DNA of 64,000 bases from Tetragenococcus halophilus (lineage in GTDB: Bacteria; Bacillota; Bacilli; Lactobacillales; Enterococcaceae). Position numbers and translations under genes: made by a program. Each line of letters starts with the position of its first letter. Within the stretch, counting starts at the first letter, position 1. The notes under the pieces were generated by a model. It was not told the origin of the DNA and ran no database searches. It worked only from the letters and a program-made list of their open reading frames with translations. Of this stretch, positions 18,897 to 27,796 are shown one piece after another. The stretch covers positions 1-64,000 of the forward strand of contig NZ_JAKEIT010000003.1 in the NCBI RefSeq assembly GCF_021474685.1, given 5' to 3'.

Positions 18897-19268
18897 TTAA
18901 CAGCAACCACTGGATGGAGAGCAACAGCTATTTCCTTGTTTTTCTCGCTTATCTTCAGAAAAATTAACGCCTGAGTAGACAGAAAACTCATCATTTGATG
19001 GATAACCTGCCATTTTTACTATTTCACCATCTAGCAAGACAACAGGTAAAATTTCTGCTCCCTTAGTTTGTAATAAGTCCCCAACTTTCGCATTTTCGAC
19101 AAATGCACCTGGATTATTCGTTAAGTTAAAACGTTCAACTTCTACATTATCTGTATCTTCAAGGGTTTGAACAACAGAAGACATACGTAATAATTCCGTA
19201 TCCACGCCTGGGCCACATACTCCGGTATCACAACACATTGCTGGTTCATATAACGATATTTTACTCAC
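18897..19268 (-). CDS. arsD: Arsenite metallochaperone ArsD
   Basis: Chaperone of 123 aa that hands As(III) to ArsA and weakly represses the operon. All known functional cysteine groups are visible: C12-C13 and C18 near the N-terminus (PAMCCDTGVCG), then C115-C116 and C122-C123 at the C-terminus (NSCCSPSSGCC). The GTG start lies 1 bp after the stop of arsR copy 1 and uses the AAGGAG inside that gene's last codons. Length matches the family. Confidence 0.94.
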   Translation of the reverse strand: MSKISLYEPAMCCDTGVCGPGVDTELLRMSSVVQTLEDTDNVEVERFNLTNNPGAFVENAKVGDLLQTKGAEILPVVLLDGEIVKMAGYPSNDEFSVYSGVNFSEDKREKQGNSCCSPSSGCC

Positions 19269-19269
19269 T

Positions 19270-19563
19270 TTACATAGCTCCTTCTTTTAAATTCGTTTTA
19301 AAAATTTGATTTGTTAGTTTTTGAAATTCCTCAACATTCTCTATAATTAGGGAATAGTAATGCCATTTACCTTCTTTACGAGCTGTCACAATACCTGCTT
19401 CAATCAATACTTTCATATGATGCGATAACGTTGGTTGTGTAAATTGAAAGTCATCTAAAATATCACAAGCACATTTTTCGCCGGTTGAAATCATATCTAA
19501 GATCTGAAGTCGGTTTGGATCTGCGATAGCTTTCATAATTTTTGACAATCTTAAATAATCCAC
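19270..19563 (-). CDS. arsR: ArsR-family arsenite-responsive repressor, copy 1
   Basis: Winged-helix repressor of 97 aa with metal-sensing C31 and C33 in EKCACDIL and the DNA-reading helix in FTQPTLSHHMKVLIEAG. The GTG start is supported by GGAGGTGA 5 bases before it. A perfect ATAGATACTTATCTAT operator sits 15 bp upstream (19578-19593). It forms a unit with arsD. Confidence 0.93.
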   Translation of the reverse strand: MDYLRLSKIMKAIADPNRLQILDMISTGEKCACDILDDFQFTQPTLSHHMKVLIEAGIVTARKEGKWHYYSLIIENVEEFQKLTNQIFKTNLKEGAM

Positions 19564-19577
19564 AGTTTCACCTCCAC

Positions 19578-19593
19578 ATAGATACTTATCTAT
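19578..19593. promoter_or_regulatory. ArsR operator before arsR copy 1
   Basis: ATAGATA-CT-TATCTAT is a perfect 7-bp inverted repeat directly upstream of the arsR start. It matches the palindromes at 21533-21556, 21569-21588 and 21629-21656. Confidence 0.75.
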
Positions 19594-19662
19594 GCATAAT
19601 ATAGAACTTTATCTACGCTTTGTCAACCGCTAAATATTTTTGAAAAAATTTCTCATTTATTA

Positions 19663-21402
19663 TTATAAAATCGCTCTTAGTGCATTTCCAGTAAGTTCTT
19701 CTGCTTTCCATTCAATTACCGCATGATGGTTATTCGAAAGTTCAGCCACTTTGTCTATCCATGTGTTTTCATTTTGAGCACGAGCTATAAGCATTGGATT
19801 TGTGGTACTACTTGAAAGCATACTATTATTTACAACCCACCACGTCCGAGCAATACCTGCTCTTTCCAAGTCTTCTTTTAGACGTGCTGATTCATAAATC
19901 GGCGTTGCTTCTGGTAGCGTAACCATTACAACTTCAGTTTCTTTTCCGTTCTGTAGTTTAGGTAATAACTTTTGGACTGACTCAGGAACATTACCTGCTG
20001 TATGCTCAATTTCCTTGTGATAACTTTGCGTAGAATCTAATAATAATAATGTATGTCCTGTTGGAGCTGTGTCAATCACCACTACATCACTATCTGCTCC
20101 TTCGACGATTTCTGCAAAACGTCTAAAAACAGCAATTTCTTGCGTACATGGCGAACGCAAATCCTCTTTTACATAGGCTACATCTTCTTTTGACATCGTT
20201 TCACGTGCGTTTGTTAAAACTTCATTTTGATAATTTGCTAATTCCTCGTCTTCATCAATATGACTTACACTAATATTATCTGTTTCTGAAATAACAAAAC
20301 TAAGATGTGCTGCTGGGTCAGTTGTCGCTAAGTGTACTTTTTTTCCTTTATCTGCTAATGCCGTTGCGATTGCAGCAGCGATTGTTGTTTTTCCTACACC
20401 ACCTTTACCCATGGTAAAAATGACTTTCTTATTACTAGAATATAAATCGTCTACAACTGTTTGTAAATGTGGAAAAGTTTTTGCTTCAATAGATTGAACT
20501 GAAGGCTTCTCTTGGTTTTCTACTAATAATTTCCTTATATTTCCGACCCCTGTTAAGTTATAAGGTCGTAACGGTATAACATAGGCAGGGTATTGAGCAA
20601 GTCTATCTGGCATTTGCTTTAAATCCGTCTGTTGAATCTCATAAAATTCTTGAGACACTTTGTCTGTTGCTTCTTCTAACACACCATTAATAATTAACGT
20701 TTGATTTTCAATGCCCGTTTCTTCAAGTTCTTTTGAAGCTCGTTCTGCTTCTAACAAAGAACCTTTTTGTGGTCTAGTCACTAACATTAACGTTGTTTTT
20801 TCACTATCAGCTAAAGTGTTGACCGCTAAATCATACATTTCTTTTTTGTCCACAGCTCCAGATAGCTGTCCCAAAGGTGGTGTAGCTGATTGATTTTCAT
20901 CTAAATAATTTTTCCACGCAGAAGGTAGCTGTAACATTCTTAATGCGTGGCCAGTAGGAGCAGTATCAAAAATGATATGATCATATTTATTGGACACTTC
21001 CTTATCTGTTAGAAAATTAGCAAATTCATTAAAGGAAGCAATTTCTACTGTACATGAACCAGATAATTGTTCTTCCATGTTTTCCAATACTGAGTCAGGC
21101 AATTTTCCTCGGTAAGGTCCAACTATACTTTCTTTATAATCATTAGCTGCTTCAACTGGGTCAAAATTAGCTACAACTAAACCTTTTATGCCAGGAATTT
21201 CAGTTCCTTTATTTGAAAGTTCTAATTCAAAAACATCCTGTAAATTACTAGCTGGATCCGTGCTCACAAGCATTACTTGCTTGCCTTTATCTGCTAAATA
21301 AGCTGCTGTTGCGCTAGCTGTTGACGTTTTTCCTACGCCACCTTTACCTGTAAAAAATAGATATTTAGTTAATTTAATGTTGTTTGGTTGATATATTTCC
21401 AC
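19663..21402 (-). CDS. arsA: ArsA-type ATPase, copy 2 (one Cys ligand lost)
   Basis: Paralogue of 579 aa, clearly homologous over its whole length to the ArsA at 16661-18403. Both P-loops (GKGGVGKTS near residue 20 and GKGGVGKTT near 330) and both DTAPTGH signatures are intact. C117 (SGSCTVEIAS) and the late cysteine in LRSPCTQEIA are kept, but the position matching C176 of the paralogue is proline (SATPPLGQ), so one of the three arsenite ligands is missing. The GTG start follows GGAGGGAAA. It is the most upstream gene of the cluster, transcribed from a region with three ArsR palindromes. Whether it drives the pump or serves regulation is unknown. Confidence 0.92.
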   Translation of the reverse strand: MEIYQPNNIKLTKYLFFTGKGGVGKTSTASATAAYLADKGKQVMLVSTDPASNLQDVFELELSNKGTEIPGIKGLVVANFDPVEAANDYKESIVGPYRGKLPDSVLENMEEQLSGSCTVEIASFNEFANFLTDKEVSNKYDHIIFDTAPTGHALRMLQLPSAWKNYLDENQSATPPLGQLSGAVDKKEMYDLAVNTLADSEKTTLMLVTRPQKGSLLEAERASKELEETGIENQTLIINGVLEEATDKVSQEFYEIQQTDLKQMPDRLAQYPAYVIPLRPYNLTGVGNIRKLLVENQEKPSVQSIEAKTFPHLQTVVDDLYSSNKKVIFTMGKGGVGKTTIAAAIATALADKGKKVHLATTDPAAHLSFVISETDNISVSHIDEDEELANYQNEVLTNARETMSKEDVAYVKEDLRSPCTQEIAVFRRFAEIVEGADSDVVVIDTAPTGHTLLLLDSTQSYHKEIEHTAGNVPESVQKLLPKLQNGKETEVVMVTLPEATPIYESARLKEDLERAGIARTWWVVNNSMLSSSTTNPMLIARAQNENTWIDKVAELSNNHHAVIEWKAEELTGNALRAIL

Positions 21403-21532
21403 TAATTTCCCTCCACTTTTTTATAGTCAAAAACCCTACGTATCTTAATTAATCTGTAATTAGCCAATCTTTGTTTCTTTCTATATTGTTTTATTTAATA
21501 TAACTTACCCCACTTTCTTTTTCATATATAGA

Positions 21533-21556
21533 TCACATAGATATACATCTATGTGA
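21533..21556. promoter_or_regulatory. ArsR-type palindrome upstream of arsA copy 2 (a)
   Basis: TCACATAGAT-ATAC-ATCTATGTGA is a perfect 10-bp inverted repeat of the same family as the site at arsR copy 1. Confidence 0.65.
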
Positions 21557-21568
21557 ATCATAAAAAAT

Positions 21569-21588
21569 AAATAGATAACTATCTATTT
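21569..21588. promoter_or_regulatory. ArsR-type palindrome upstream of arsA copy 2 (b)
   Basis: AAATAGATA-AC-TATCTATTT is a perfect 9-bp inverted repeat with the shared ATAGATA-N2-TATCTAT core. Confidence 0.65.
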
Positions 21589-21628
21589 GATTACCACAAA
21601 TAACAAGTATATAAGTTGAGGACTTTAA

Positions 21629-21656
21629 CTTCACATAGATACTTATCTATGTGAAG
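21629..21656. promoter_or_regulatory. ArsR-type palindrome upstream of arsA copy 2 (c)
   Basis: CTTCACATAGATA-CT-TATCTATGTGAAG is a perfect 13-bp inverted repeat, the longest of the set. The rest of the 600-bp gap 21403-22019 shows no gene. Confidence 0.7.
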
Positions 21657-21939
21657 TATAGCTAAAAACTTTTTTTAAGTCAAGAAGAAAAAATAAAAAA
21701 GTGCAGTAAGAATTTCTTTTTAACCAAGTATAGTAATTGTTAGAAAGTTTTGTATGCTAAACGCATATTCTTTTAATGGTAGAAATTAATGAAAAAGTAT
21801 AGGCTTAATAATATATTTTCAGTATTAACCAGTTTTTTAAATTAGCAGAATAACTACTTATCCTCAAGTAACTACTCCGCTTTATTTGTATATAATTTAT
21901 TTTTCTCCATTATGCCCCACATTATTTATAATAAAAAAT

Positions 21940-21980
21940 AAAACAATCCTCGTCACTAAATTAACGAAGATTGTTTTATT
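21940..21980 (-). terminator. Terminator of the lactate oxidase operon
   Basis: Arms AAAACAATC-TCGT and ACGA-GATTGTTTT form a stem, with a T-run on the minus strand beyond the gene end. Confidence 0.75.
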
Positions 21981-22019
21981 TGAATTGCTTAATTTAACAT
22001 TATCATTCTGCTCTACATA

Positions 22020-23162
22020 TTATTTAATATCAAATAAACGTGCACGTTTGATATCATCAATTGTTTGCGTACCGGCTAATTGCATTACCCGTTTCAAATC
22101 CTTTTCAAAGTATTCAAAAACAGATTGGACACCTTTCCATCCACCTAAGGCTAAGCCATACAAAACAGGTCTTCCGATACCTACAATGTCCGCACCAGCA
22201 GCAAGAGCTTTAAACATATGTTCTCCACGACGAATACCACTGTCAAAAACAATCGGTGCGCGTCCTTGGACTGCTTTGCTGATTGATTCTAATGCTTCAA
22301 AAGAACCTGGTGCGCCATCTAACTGTCTACCCCCGTGATTGGATACCCAAATACCATCAGCTCCAGCTCCAAGCGCTGACATCGCATCTTCTGGGGTTTG
22401 AATTCCTTTTACAAATACTGGCAAACCAGAATACTCTTTTAAGAAGTGAACATCGTCTGTACTAATTTTTTGCTTAGATTGTGCATAAATATTATTTAGC
22501 GACATATTTTTAGCGTCGCCTTTTAAATAACGGGAAACAATCGGCATGCCAAATGGATAAACAAATTTATTACGATCATCTCTATCACGATTTCCGCCTA
22601 ATGTCGCATCTGCTGTTAAAATAATAGCACTTGCGCCATCTGCTTTAGCTTCATCAATAATGTTTTTATTCATTTCGTCATCTTTTGACATATAAATTTG
22701 GAACCAGCGTTTGTTATCCTTTAGTCCTTCCTCTATTTCTGAAAAACTAGCGCCAGAATAAGCACTAATTGACATAATAGATCCACCGAATTCTGCAATC
22801 CCTTTTGCGGTTCCAGCTTCTTTAGATTGGTGCGCTAAACCGTGTGCTGCAATTGGCGACATCACAAAAGGAACTTTTAGTTCTTCTCCAAAAATAGAAG
22901 TATTTGTTTCAGGAAATTCTACATCCGCTAAAACACGAGGTAATATTCCTTTTTTATCCCATACCTTGGTATTTTGTTTCAAAGTAAATTCATCGCCCGA
23001 CGCTCCTGACATATAATCAAAACCGCCTTTAGGTACAACTTCACTTGCTTTTTCTTCTAATTCATAAGTATTGATGACTTCAACTTCGTTTACATTACTC
23101 GGTGCATCATAACCTTTGTTTATTTCTTCTTCAACTTCTTCTGTAGCTGTTTTTTTTGTCAT
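22020..23162 (-). CDS. FMN-dependent L-lactate oxidase
   Basis: Flavoenzyme of 380 aa of the alpha-hydroxy-acid oxidase family, very like Aerococcus L-lactate oxidase, which turns L-lactate and O2 into pyruvate and H2O2. Recognisable stretches are [13 protein letters not shown] (FMN site), [29 protein letters not shown], and the active-site [15 protein letters not shown] with its histidine and arginine. LALGGWKGV lies near the C-terminus. The N-terminal 25 residues are charged and unlike other members. It lies 29 bp after lrgB and probably shares its transcript. Lactate monooxygenase is a less likely alternative. Confidence 0.9.
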   Translation of the reverse strand: MTKKTATEEVEEEINKGYDAPSNVNEVEVINTYELEEKASEVVPKGGFDYMSGASGDEFTLKQNTKVWDKKGILPRVLADVEFPETNTSIFGEELKVPFVMSPIAAHGLAHQSKEAGTAKGIAEFGGSIMSISAYSGASFSEIEEGLKDNKRWFQIYMSKDDEMNKNIIDEAKADGASAIILTADATLGGNRDRDDRNKFVYPFGMPIVSRYLKGDAKNMSLNNIYAQSKQKISTDDVHFLKEYSGLPVFVKGIQTPEDAMSALGAGADGIWVSNHGGRQLDGAPGSFEALESISKAVQGRAPIVFDSGIRRGEHMFKALAAGADIVGIGRPVLYGLALGGWKGVQSVFEYFEKDLKRVMQLAGTQTIDDIKRARLFDIK

Positions 23163-23191
23163 ATTAAACTTCTCCTTTTATAATTTTTAAT

Positions 23192-23896
23192 TTAAAAAAA
23201 CACATTCAGTAAAATCTCGGCAACTGGGGAAATCAATACCACAGTAATACCGGTTACAACAATAGATAAACTTGACATTGCGCCTTGTACTTCTCCCATT
23301 TCAATTGCTTTTGTCGTACCCATAGCATGCGCCCCTGAACCAAGTGCAATCCCTTGAGCTACTGGATCATTAATTTTCATCAGTTTAAACAAGCCCGGAC
23401 CAATCGCCGATCCTAAAATACCGGTGAAAACAACCACGGCGACCGTCAATGATTCAATGCCGCCTAGAGATTCTGAGACACCTACAGCAATTGCAGTAGT
23501 AATTGATTTTGGATAAAGCGTAGCAAACAAATCGCCGTTAAATGATAAAAGTAAGCAAAGAGCTAGAATCAAGGCGGTATGTATCAACACCCCAGAGATA
23601 AGTCCTGTAAGTATGGGAATATAATTATCCTTTAAGTATTGAAAATTATTTTCTAATTTTATTGCTAGACAAACAGTAGCAGGTGTGATCCATATACTTA
23701 TAAATTGCCCACCATTATCATAGGCTGTCAAAGGAATATTAAAGACCAATAAGAAAATGATTACACAAACAATTGCAAAAATCAATGGCGTAAAAATAGC
23801 AAGTTGCCATTTTTTATGTAATTTTAAACCCATGAGATAGAAAAAAAGTGTTAAAAAAAACCCAAAAAAAGGATCATTGACAAATTCCTCAAGCAT
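23192..23896 (-). CDS. lrgB: LrgB/CidB family membrane protein
   Basis: Integral membrane protein of 234 aa with about seven hydrophobic segments. Typical family blocks are the glycine-rich PKSITTAIAVGVSESLGG and ALGSGAHAMGTTKA. LrgAB pairs were first linked to murein hydrolase control; in Bacillus and Streptococcus the homologous pairs move pyruvate. The ATG overlaps the lrgA stop by 8 bp. Placement directly before a lactate oxidase supports a role in handling pyruvate or related acids, which is an inference. Confidence 0.9.
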   Translation of the reverse strand: MLEEFVNDPFFGFFLTLFFYLMGLKLHKKWQLAIFTPLIFAIVCVIIFLLVFNIPLTAYDNGGQFISIWITPATVCLAIKLENNFQYLKDNYIPILTGLISGVLIHTALILALCLLLSFNGDLFATLYPKSITTAIAVGVSESLGGIESLTVAVVVFTGILGSAIGPGLFKLMKINDPVAQGIALGSGAHAMGTTKAIEMGEVQGAMSSLSIVVTGITVVLISPVAEILLNVFF

Positions 23897-24272
23897 TTTC
23901 TTCTACCTCCTTTACAGAAGTACTTTTTTCAGCCTTATTTTTTATTCCTTGTACTATAATACCAACTAAAGTTAAAACGGTAATTAAGGACACAAAGATA
24001 ATGATTAAAAGCCGTCCCCAAATCGAGGCTAAAATATCTAAATGAGACATTAAACCTACGCCAGCTGGAACAAAAAAGATCGCCATATTATCAGTCAAAA
24101 AGTTTCCTACATCAGCAACTTTCTCCATCTCTAACCAACCAAAGTGTAAGGCAAAAAATAATAGCACCATGCCGATGACACTTCCAGGAATAGCAATAGG
24201 AATAAGTAAGGATAAAGCTTCACCTGCAAGCGCAAACAAAAAGATCCAAAAAATCTGTTTGATATACTTCAC
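23889..24272 (-). CDS. lrgA: LrgA/CidA family holin-like protein
   Basis: Small membrane protein of 127 aa with four hydrophobic segments, including IPGSVIGMVLLFFAL and the MAIFFVPAGVGLM block typical of LrgA/CidA. The frame is open to 24299, but the GTG at 24272 has AAAGGAG at the right distance and gives the usual N-terminus (VKYIKQIFWIFLFALAGE). It is the first gene of lrgA-lrgB-lactate oxidase and is divergent from the LysR gene. Confidence 0.88.
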   Translation of the reverse strand: MKYIKQIFWIFLFALAGEALSLLIPIAIPGSVIGMVLLFFALHFGWLEMEKVADVGNFLTDNMAIFFVPAGVGLMSHLDILASIWGRLLIIIFVSLITVLTLVGIIVQGIKNKAEKSTSVKEVEENA

Positions 24273-24477
24273 AAAATTCTCCTTTCTTAATGTTACCAAA
24301 ACAATTAAAAAGTGAACAAACTTTTCGTTTTACTAAAAGCAAAGAGTTGAAGATATCTTTAAATTAGCTTTGTAATCGCTTTTTTAAGCTTGAATTCAAT
24401 ATATCATCGAACAACTTCTTTGTGAAATATAGTTTTGTTATGCTATTATAAATAAAATTTATAAGAAGGATAAAACG

Positions 24478-25353
24478 ATGAAAATACAAGACTTAGTTTA
24501 CTTTAAACATTTAGTAGAAAGTTCAAGCTTTACCAAAACAGCCGAAGCTTTTTATGTCTCCCAACCCTCGATCTCTCTTTCTTTGAAAAGATTAGAAAAT
24601 GAGTTTAATACAAAGTTAATTACGCGCGATCGCTCAAAAAGAAGCTTTCATCTAGAAGCTGCCGGAGAAATCTTATATAAAAATTCGGGCAAAGTCATTG
24701 ATTTATTAACAGCAACCAAAAAAGAGATGGCCAATATTGAAACAAATACAGTTCAATTAGGTTTTTTACCAACCATCGGTGGTGCTTATTTATCAGACTT
24801 GCTTCCCTCTATGAATCAATTTATTGCAAATTTACAATTGGTTGAAGAGGAAAGTTCGAAAGTCATGATGGACTTGTTACATGAGAATAAGTTATCGATT
24901 GCAATCAGTGGCAGTGATTCTCCAAACGTTGAAGAAACTTGGCTAGAGCAGTACTTAATAGACGAACGCCCCTTACAAGTATATGTAGCGCCAAACCATC
25001 CCTTAGCTAAAGAATCTTTGATTACAGCTGAAATGCTTTCAGACTATTCGTTTATTAGTTTAGATGAAGAATATACACATCATGCAATATTCGATCATTG
25101 GGCAAAAAACAATCAGATTGATCCCAAACAAATCTCTTATACAAAAGAAATACAGACAGCAGGTTCATTTATTGCTTCGGGCATTTCTGTGGGGATTATG
25201 GTTGATTTACTAGTCAAAAATCGTACAGATATTATTAGCTTACCTTTAAAAAATGCACCAAAATTTTATATTAACCTAATCGTAAATAAAAATGCAGCCA
25301 TAAACCCACTGCAAAAAGAATTCAATCAAAAGCTAGTTGATATTGCTATATAA
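24478..25353 (+). CDS. LysR-family transcriptional regulator
   Basis: Regulator of 291 aa with an N-terminal winged helix-turn-helix (MKIQDLVYFKHLVESSSFTKTA..., with VSQPSISLSLKRLE as the recognition part) and a C-terminal effector domain of the type-2 periplasmic-binding fold. It is divergent from the lrgAB-lactate oxidase operon across about 200 bp. By analogy with CidR of Staphylococcus and Bacillus, which controls cid/lrg genes in response to acidic overflow metabolites, it is the likely regulator of that operon. A GAAGGA ribosome site precedes the ATG. Confidence 0.88.
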   Translation: MKIQDLVYFKHLVESSSFTKTAEAFYVSQPSISLSLKRLENEFNTKLITRDRSKRSFHLEAAGEILYKNSGKVIDLLTATKKEMANIETNTVQLGFLPTIGGAYLSDLLPSMNQFIANLQLVEEESSKVMMDLLHENKLSIAISGSDSPNVEETWLEQYLIDERPLQVYVAPNHPLAKESLITAEMLSDYSFISLDEEYTHHAIFDHWAKNNQIDPKQISYTKEIQTAGSFIASGISVGIMVDLLVKNRTDIISLPLKNAPKFYINLIVNKNAAINPLQKEFNQKLVDIAI

Positions 25354-25445
25354 TAACCTGAGCAAGCTTATTAAAGGCAGAATTTTAATAAATAAAGCAA
25401 TTGAAACCTTAAATGTTTAATAGGGTAAGAAAAAATGGAGATTTT

Positions 25446-26126
25446 ATGAAAAAGAAAAAAATAAGAATTTTATTACTAGTTATAGGAGGCTGTTTCTTAG
25501 CAATCGTCGCTTATCGATTATTTGTTGAGTATCACACAGAAATTGATTTGCTCATAACAAACCAAGCCTCAGGAAAAACATTAATGGATAACGTTCGATC
25601 ACATGGGTTTCGTTCAGCTATTCTACTTGTCTTGTTAACCATAGTGATGTGTGCATTGCCGGGGCTACCTACCTCTGTGATTGGGATTTTTATTGGACTT
25701 TGTTACGGTCCATTGATCGGAAGTATCTTAAATATAATCGGTAACGTTTCAGGAAATCTAGTTTCAATAGGACTGTTGCATAAATTAAATTTCTTAGACA
25801 AGAAAAATACTAATAATCACTGGGTTAAAACAATTTCGCAAATGAAACACCCCAAAATTGGGATAATGTTTGCTTATATGATCCCAGTAATTCCTTCCTT
25901 TCTTATCAATTTTACAGCAAATCTATTAGAGACTAAAATGATTCACCTGTTTGGTGCCGTGCTTATCGGTGTAACACCGACCTCTATCATATATGCTTTG
26001 GGTGGAGATGCCATATTCAAAGGTTTAAATAAAAAAGCCTTGATTCTCATTGCAAGTGTTCTTATTTTCATTTTGCTCATTCAGTTCATTTATAAAGATG
26101 TAAAGAAAAAGCACCCACATAACTAA
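25446..26126 (+). CDS. TVP38/TMEM64 (VTT domain) membrane protein
   Basis: Membrane protein of 226 aa of the SNARE-associated/VTT (DedA-related) superfamily. An N-terminal helix (about 6-24) is followed by the VTT core with CALPGLPTSVIGIFIGLCYGP, the GNVSGNLVSIGLL block, and PVIPSFLINFTANL. A final helix comes before a lysine-rich tail. Family members act as lipid scramblases or transporters, but the exact role here is unknown. The frame is open to 25413; the ATG at 25446 is chosen because GGAG lies 5 bases upstream and the hydrophobic segment follows at once. Confidence 0.8.
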   Translation: MKKKKIRILLLVIGGCFLAIVAYRLFVEYHTEIDLLITNQASGKTLMDNVRSHGFRSAILLVLLTIVMCALPGLPTSVIGIFIGLCYGPLIGSILNIIGNVSGNLVSIGLLHKLNFLDKKNTNNHWVKTISQMKHPKIGIMFAYMIPVIPSFLINFTANLLETKMIHLFGAVLIGVTPTSIIYALGGDAIFKGLNKKALILIASVLIFILLIQFIYKDVKKKHPHN

Positions 26127-26131
26127 ACAAA

Positions 26132-26390
26132 CTATTTTTCAAATAAGAAAGCTGTAGTTTCTGAGTCATAAGCTCTTTCCCCGATTTTTTTAAAACCTAA
26201 TTTTTTATAAAATCGATGGTTCCTTAAAGAATAGGCAGGAGTTTCAACCTGCCATTTTTTCTCAGGAAACATCCTTTCAATTTCAGACCAAGTTGCTGTG
26301 CCGATCCCTTGGTTGATAAAATTTGGTCGAATACAAAAATAGTCTAATTGTTCATTTTTGATATCAACACTAAGGAAACCTACGAGTTAT
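26132..26390 (-). pseudogene. GNAT acetyltransferase remnant (C-terminal part)
   Basis: Reading from about 26390 to the TAG at 26134-26132 gives about 85 codons of a GNAT acetyltransferase C-terminus. It holds the acyl-CoA site region IRPNFINQGIGTATWSEIE and the late YSLRNHRFYKKLGFKKIGE motif. The N-terminal half is missing and a stop (TAA) stands in frame right at the junction with the phosphoribosyltransferase gene. It is a decayed gene left after a deletion. Confidence 0.75.
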
Positions 26391-27014
26391 TGATCTTTTC
26401 AATATTTTCTTTACTTGCTCATCATTTAACTGTGGAAATTTTTCATAATAGGCGCCAACTCCACCTAAAAAATGAGCAGGAACTTCTACAGCATAAACTT
26501 CATCCACTATTTTCTTTAGTTGCTCATAACTTGTTTTAGGGATTACAGGGACAGCTACACTTACGCTTTTAGGAGTGGCCTCTGCAACAGCCTTTATTGC
26601 AGCAAACATCGTTAGACCTGTCGCTATACCATCATCAACAATAAGCACATCTCGATCTTTATAGGAAATATTTTTTAAATCCTTCCTATAAAGGTTTCGT
26701 TTTCGTGCCATTTCTTCTTGAATCAAAGGTACTTCTTTTTGTACCCAATCCCCATGGAGGCTTTCTACATAGCCTTCACCAAAAATAGGTGTGCCACCTT
26801 CTGCAATCGCACCGATTGCATATTCCGTATTTGTCGGTGCTCCAATTTTCTTGGCTAAAATAATATCAAAAGAGACAGTATATTTTTTTGCTACAATTTC
26901 ACCCAGAGGTACGCCGCCTCTAGGTAAGCCCAGTACGATTAGATTTTCAACATCTAATGGCCCAATCTTTTCAGCTAACTGTTCTCCTGCATCTGTGCGG
27001 TCTCGAAATAACAC
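26370..27014 (-). CDS. Predicted phosphoribosyltransferase (COG1926 type)
   Basis: Protein of 214 aa of the PRTase-I fold. The PRPP-binding loop is DVLIVDDGIATGLTM. The N-terminal MLFRDRTDAGEQLAEKI and VLGLPRGGVPLGE are typical of the family found fused or unfused with dienelactone hydrolase domains. Substrate unknown. It starts with GTG; the ribosome site is weak. The last dozen residues (about from KRSITRRFP) run into the neighbouring acetyltransferase remnant, so the natural C-terminus seems to have been replaced. Confidence 0.8.
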   Translation of the reverse strand: MLFRDRTDAGEQLAEKIGPLDVENLIVLGLPRGGVPLGEIVAKKYTVSFDIILAKKIGAPTNTEYAIGAIAEGGTPIFGEGYVESLHGDWVQKEVPLIQEEMARKRNLYRKDLKNISYKDRDVLIVDDGIATGLTMFAAIKAVAEATPKSVSVAVPVIPKTSYEQLKKIVDEVYAVEVPAHFLGGVGAYYEKFPQLNDEQVKKILKRSITRRFP

Positions 27015-27121
27015 AACAAAGCGCCCCTTTCTTAGAATGAAATTCCTACTAAAAACGACTTTTTGAAACTTCGAGCCAAAAACAATGGGAACATTTCATA
27101 TAAAATGAAAACAAATGCGCT

Positions 27122-27622
27122 TTAAGCGTATTTATGAGCCATTTTTCCTGCAACAGCTGCAACTAATGCACCGATCAAATCATCAATAAAAGTATTCACA
27201 CGACCCTCTTTTTCAGTATCCAATTTTCGAATCACACCACTTTTTACACGATCAAGATAACCAAAATTTGTCACGCCAATCGTTCCATAAATACTTGCAA
27301 TACTTACAGCAAGTGTTTCATCTACACCAAAAACACCCGCATCGTTTTCAATAATCTTTTGTAAAGGTTGGCTTAATTTTTCTTCTGTAGCTAAACGATC
27401 TAAATCTAGCGCCACCATCGCATTATTAAGAACTTCTCTTTTATGCAATACATCAATCGTTGCCACTTCAAATTCTGTTAATTTAGCCTCTGGAATAAAT
27501 TCATAGGCCAAATCATAAGCCATTTTTGCGACATCTTGAGAGGTGATATCACGCTTGTTCAATTCCCTTTCAACAAATTCAAATGCCTCTGTATCTGGAT
27601 ATTTAAAAGACTCTTCTCTCAT
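27122..27622 (-). CDS. Phosphatidylglycerophosphatase A family protein (YutG-like)
   Basis: Protein of 166 aa of the Gram-positive PgpA type. The acidic D-D-L-I-G-A-L motif (VNTFIDDLIGALVAAVAGK) near the C-terminus and GVFGVDETLAVSIASIYGTIG in the middle are typical of this group. E. coli PgpA dephosphorylates phosphatidylglycerophosphate; the Firmicute branch is less well studied and is sometimes called low-temperature-requirement C-like. It stands alone, with its own GAGGAAG ribosome site. Confidence 0.75.
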   Translation of the reverse strand: MREESFKYPDTEAFEFVERELNKRDITSQDVAKMAYDLAYEFIPEAKLTEFEVATIDVLHKREVLNNAMVALDLDRLATEEKLSQPLQKIIENDAGVFGVDETLAVSIASIYGTIGVTNFGYLDRVKSGVIRKLDTEKEGRVNTFIDDLIGALVAAVAGKMAHKYA

Positions 27623-27745
27623 AAATCTTCCTCCTCAATTTTTATTATACAAGGAAAACAATAGTTTTTTCCAAGAAAAACCTTTATGTTTTCAACTATG
27701 ATACTAAATGACTGAGAGATTTTAAATATCAAAAATTTAAACATT

Positions 27746-27796
27746 AAAAAAACTGCGAGATAACTAAAAGTAAATAGCTATCTCGCAGTTTTCTAT
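27746..27796 (-). terminator. Terminator of the mnmE-mnmG operon
   Basis: Arms AAAACTGCGAGATA and TATCTCGCAGTTTT form a perfect 14-bp stem; the minus strand continues with a T-run. Confidence 0.85.
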
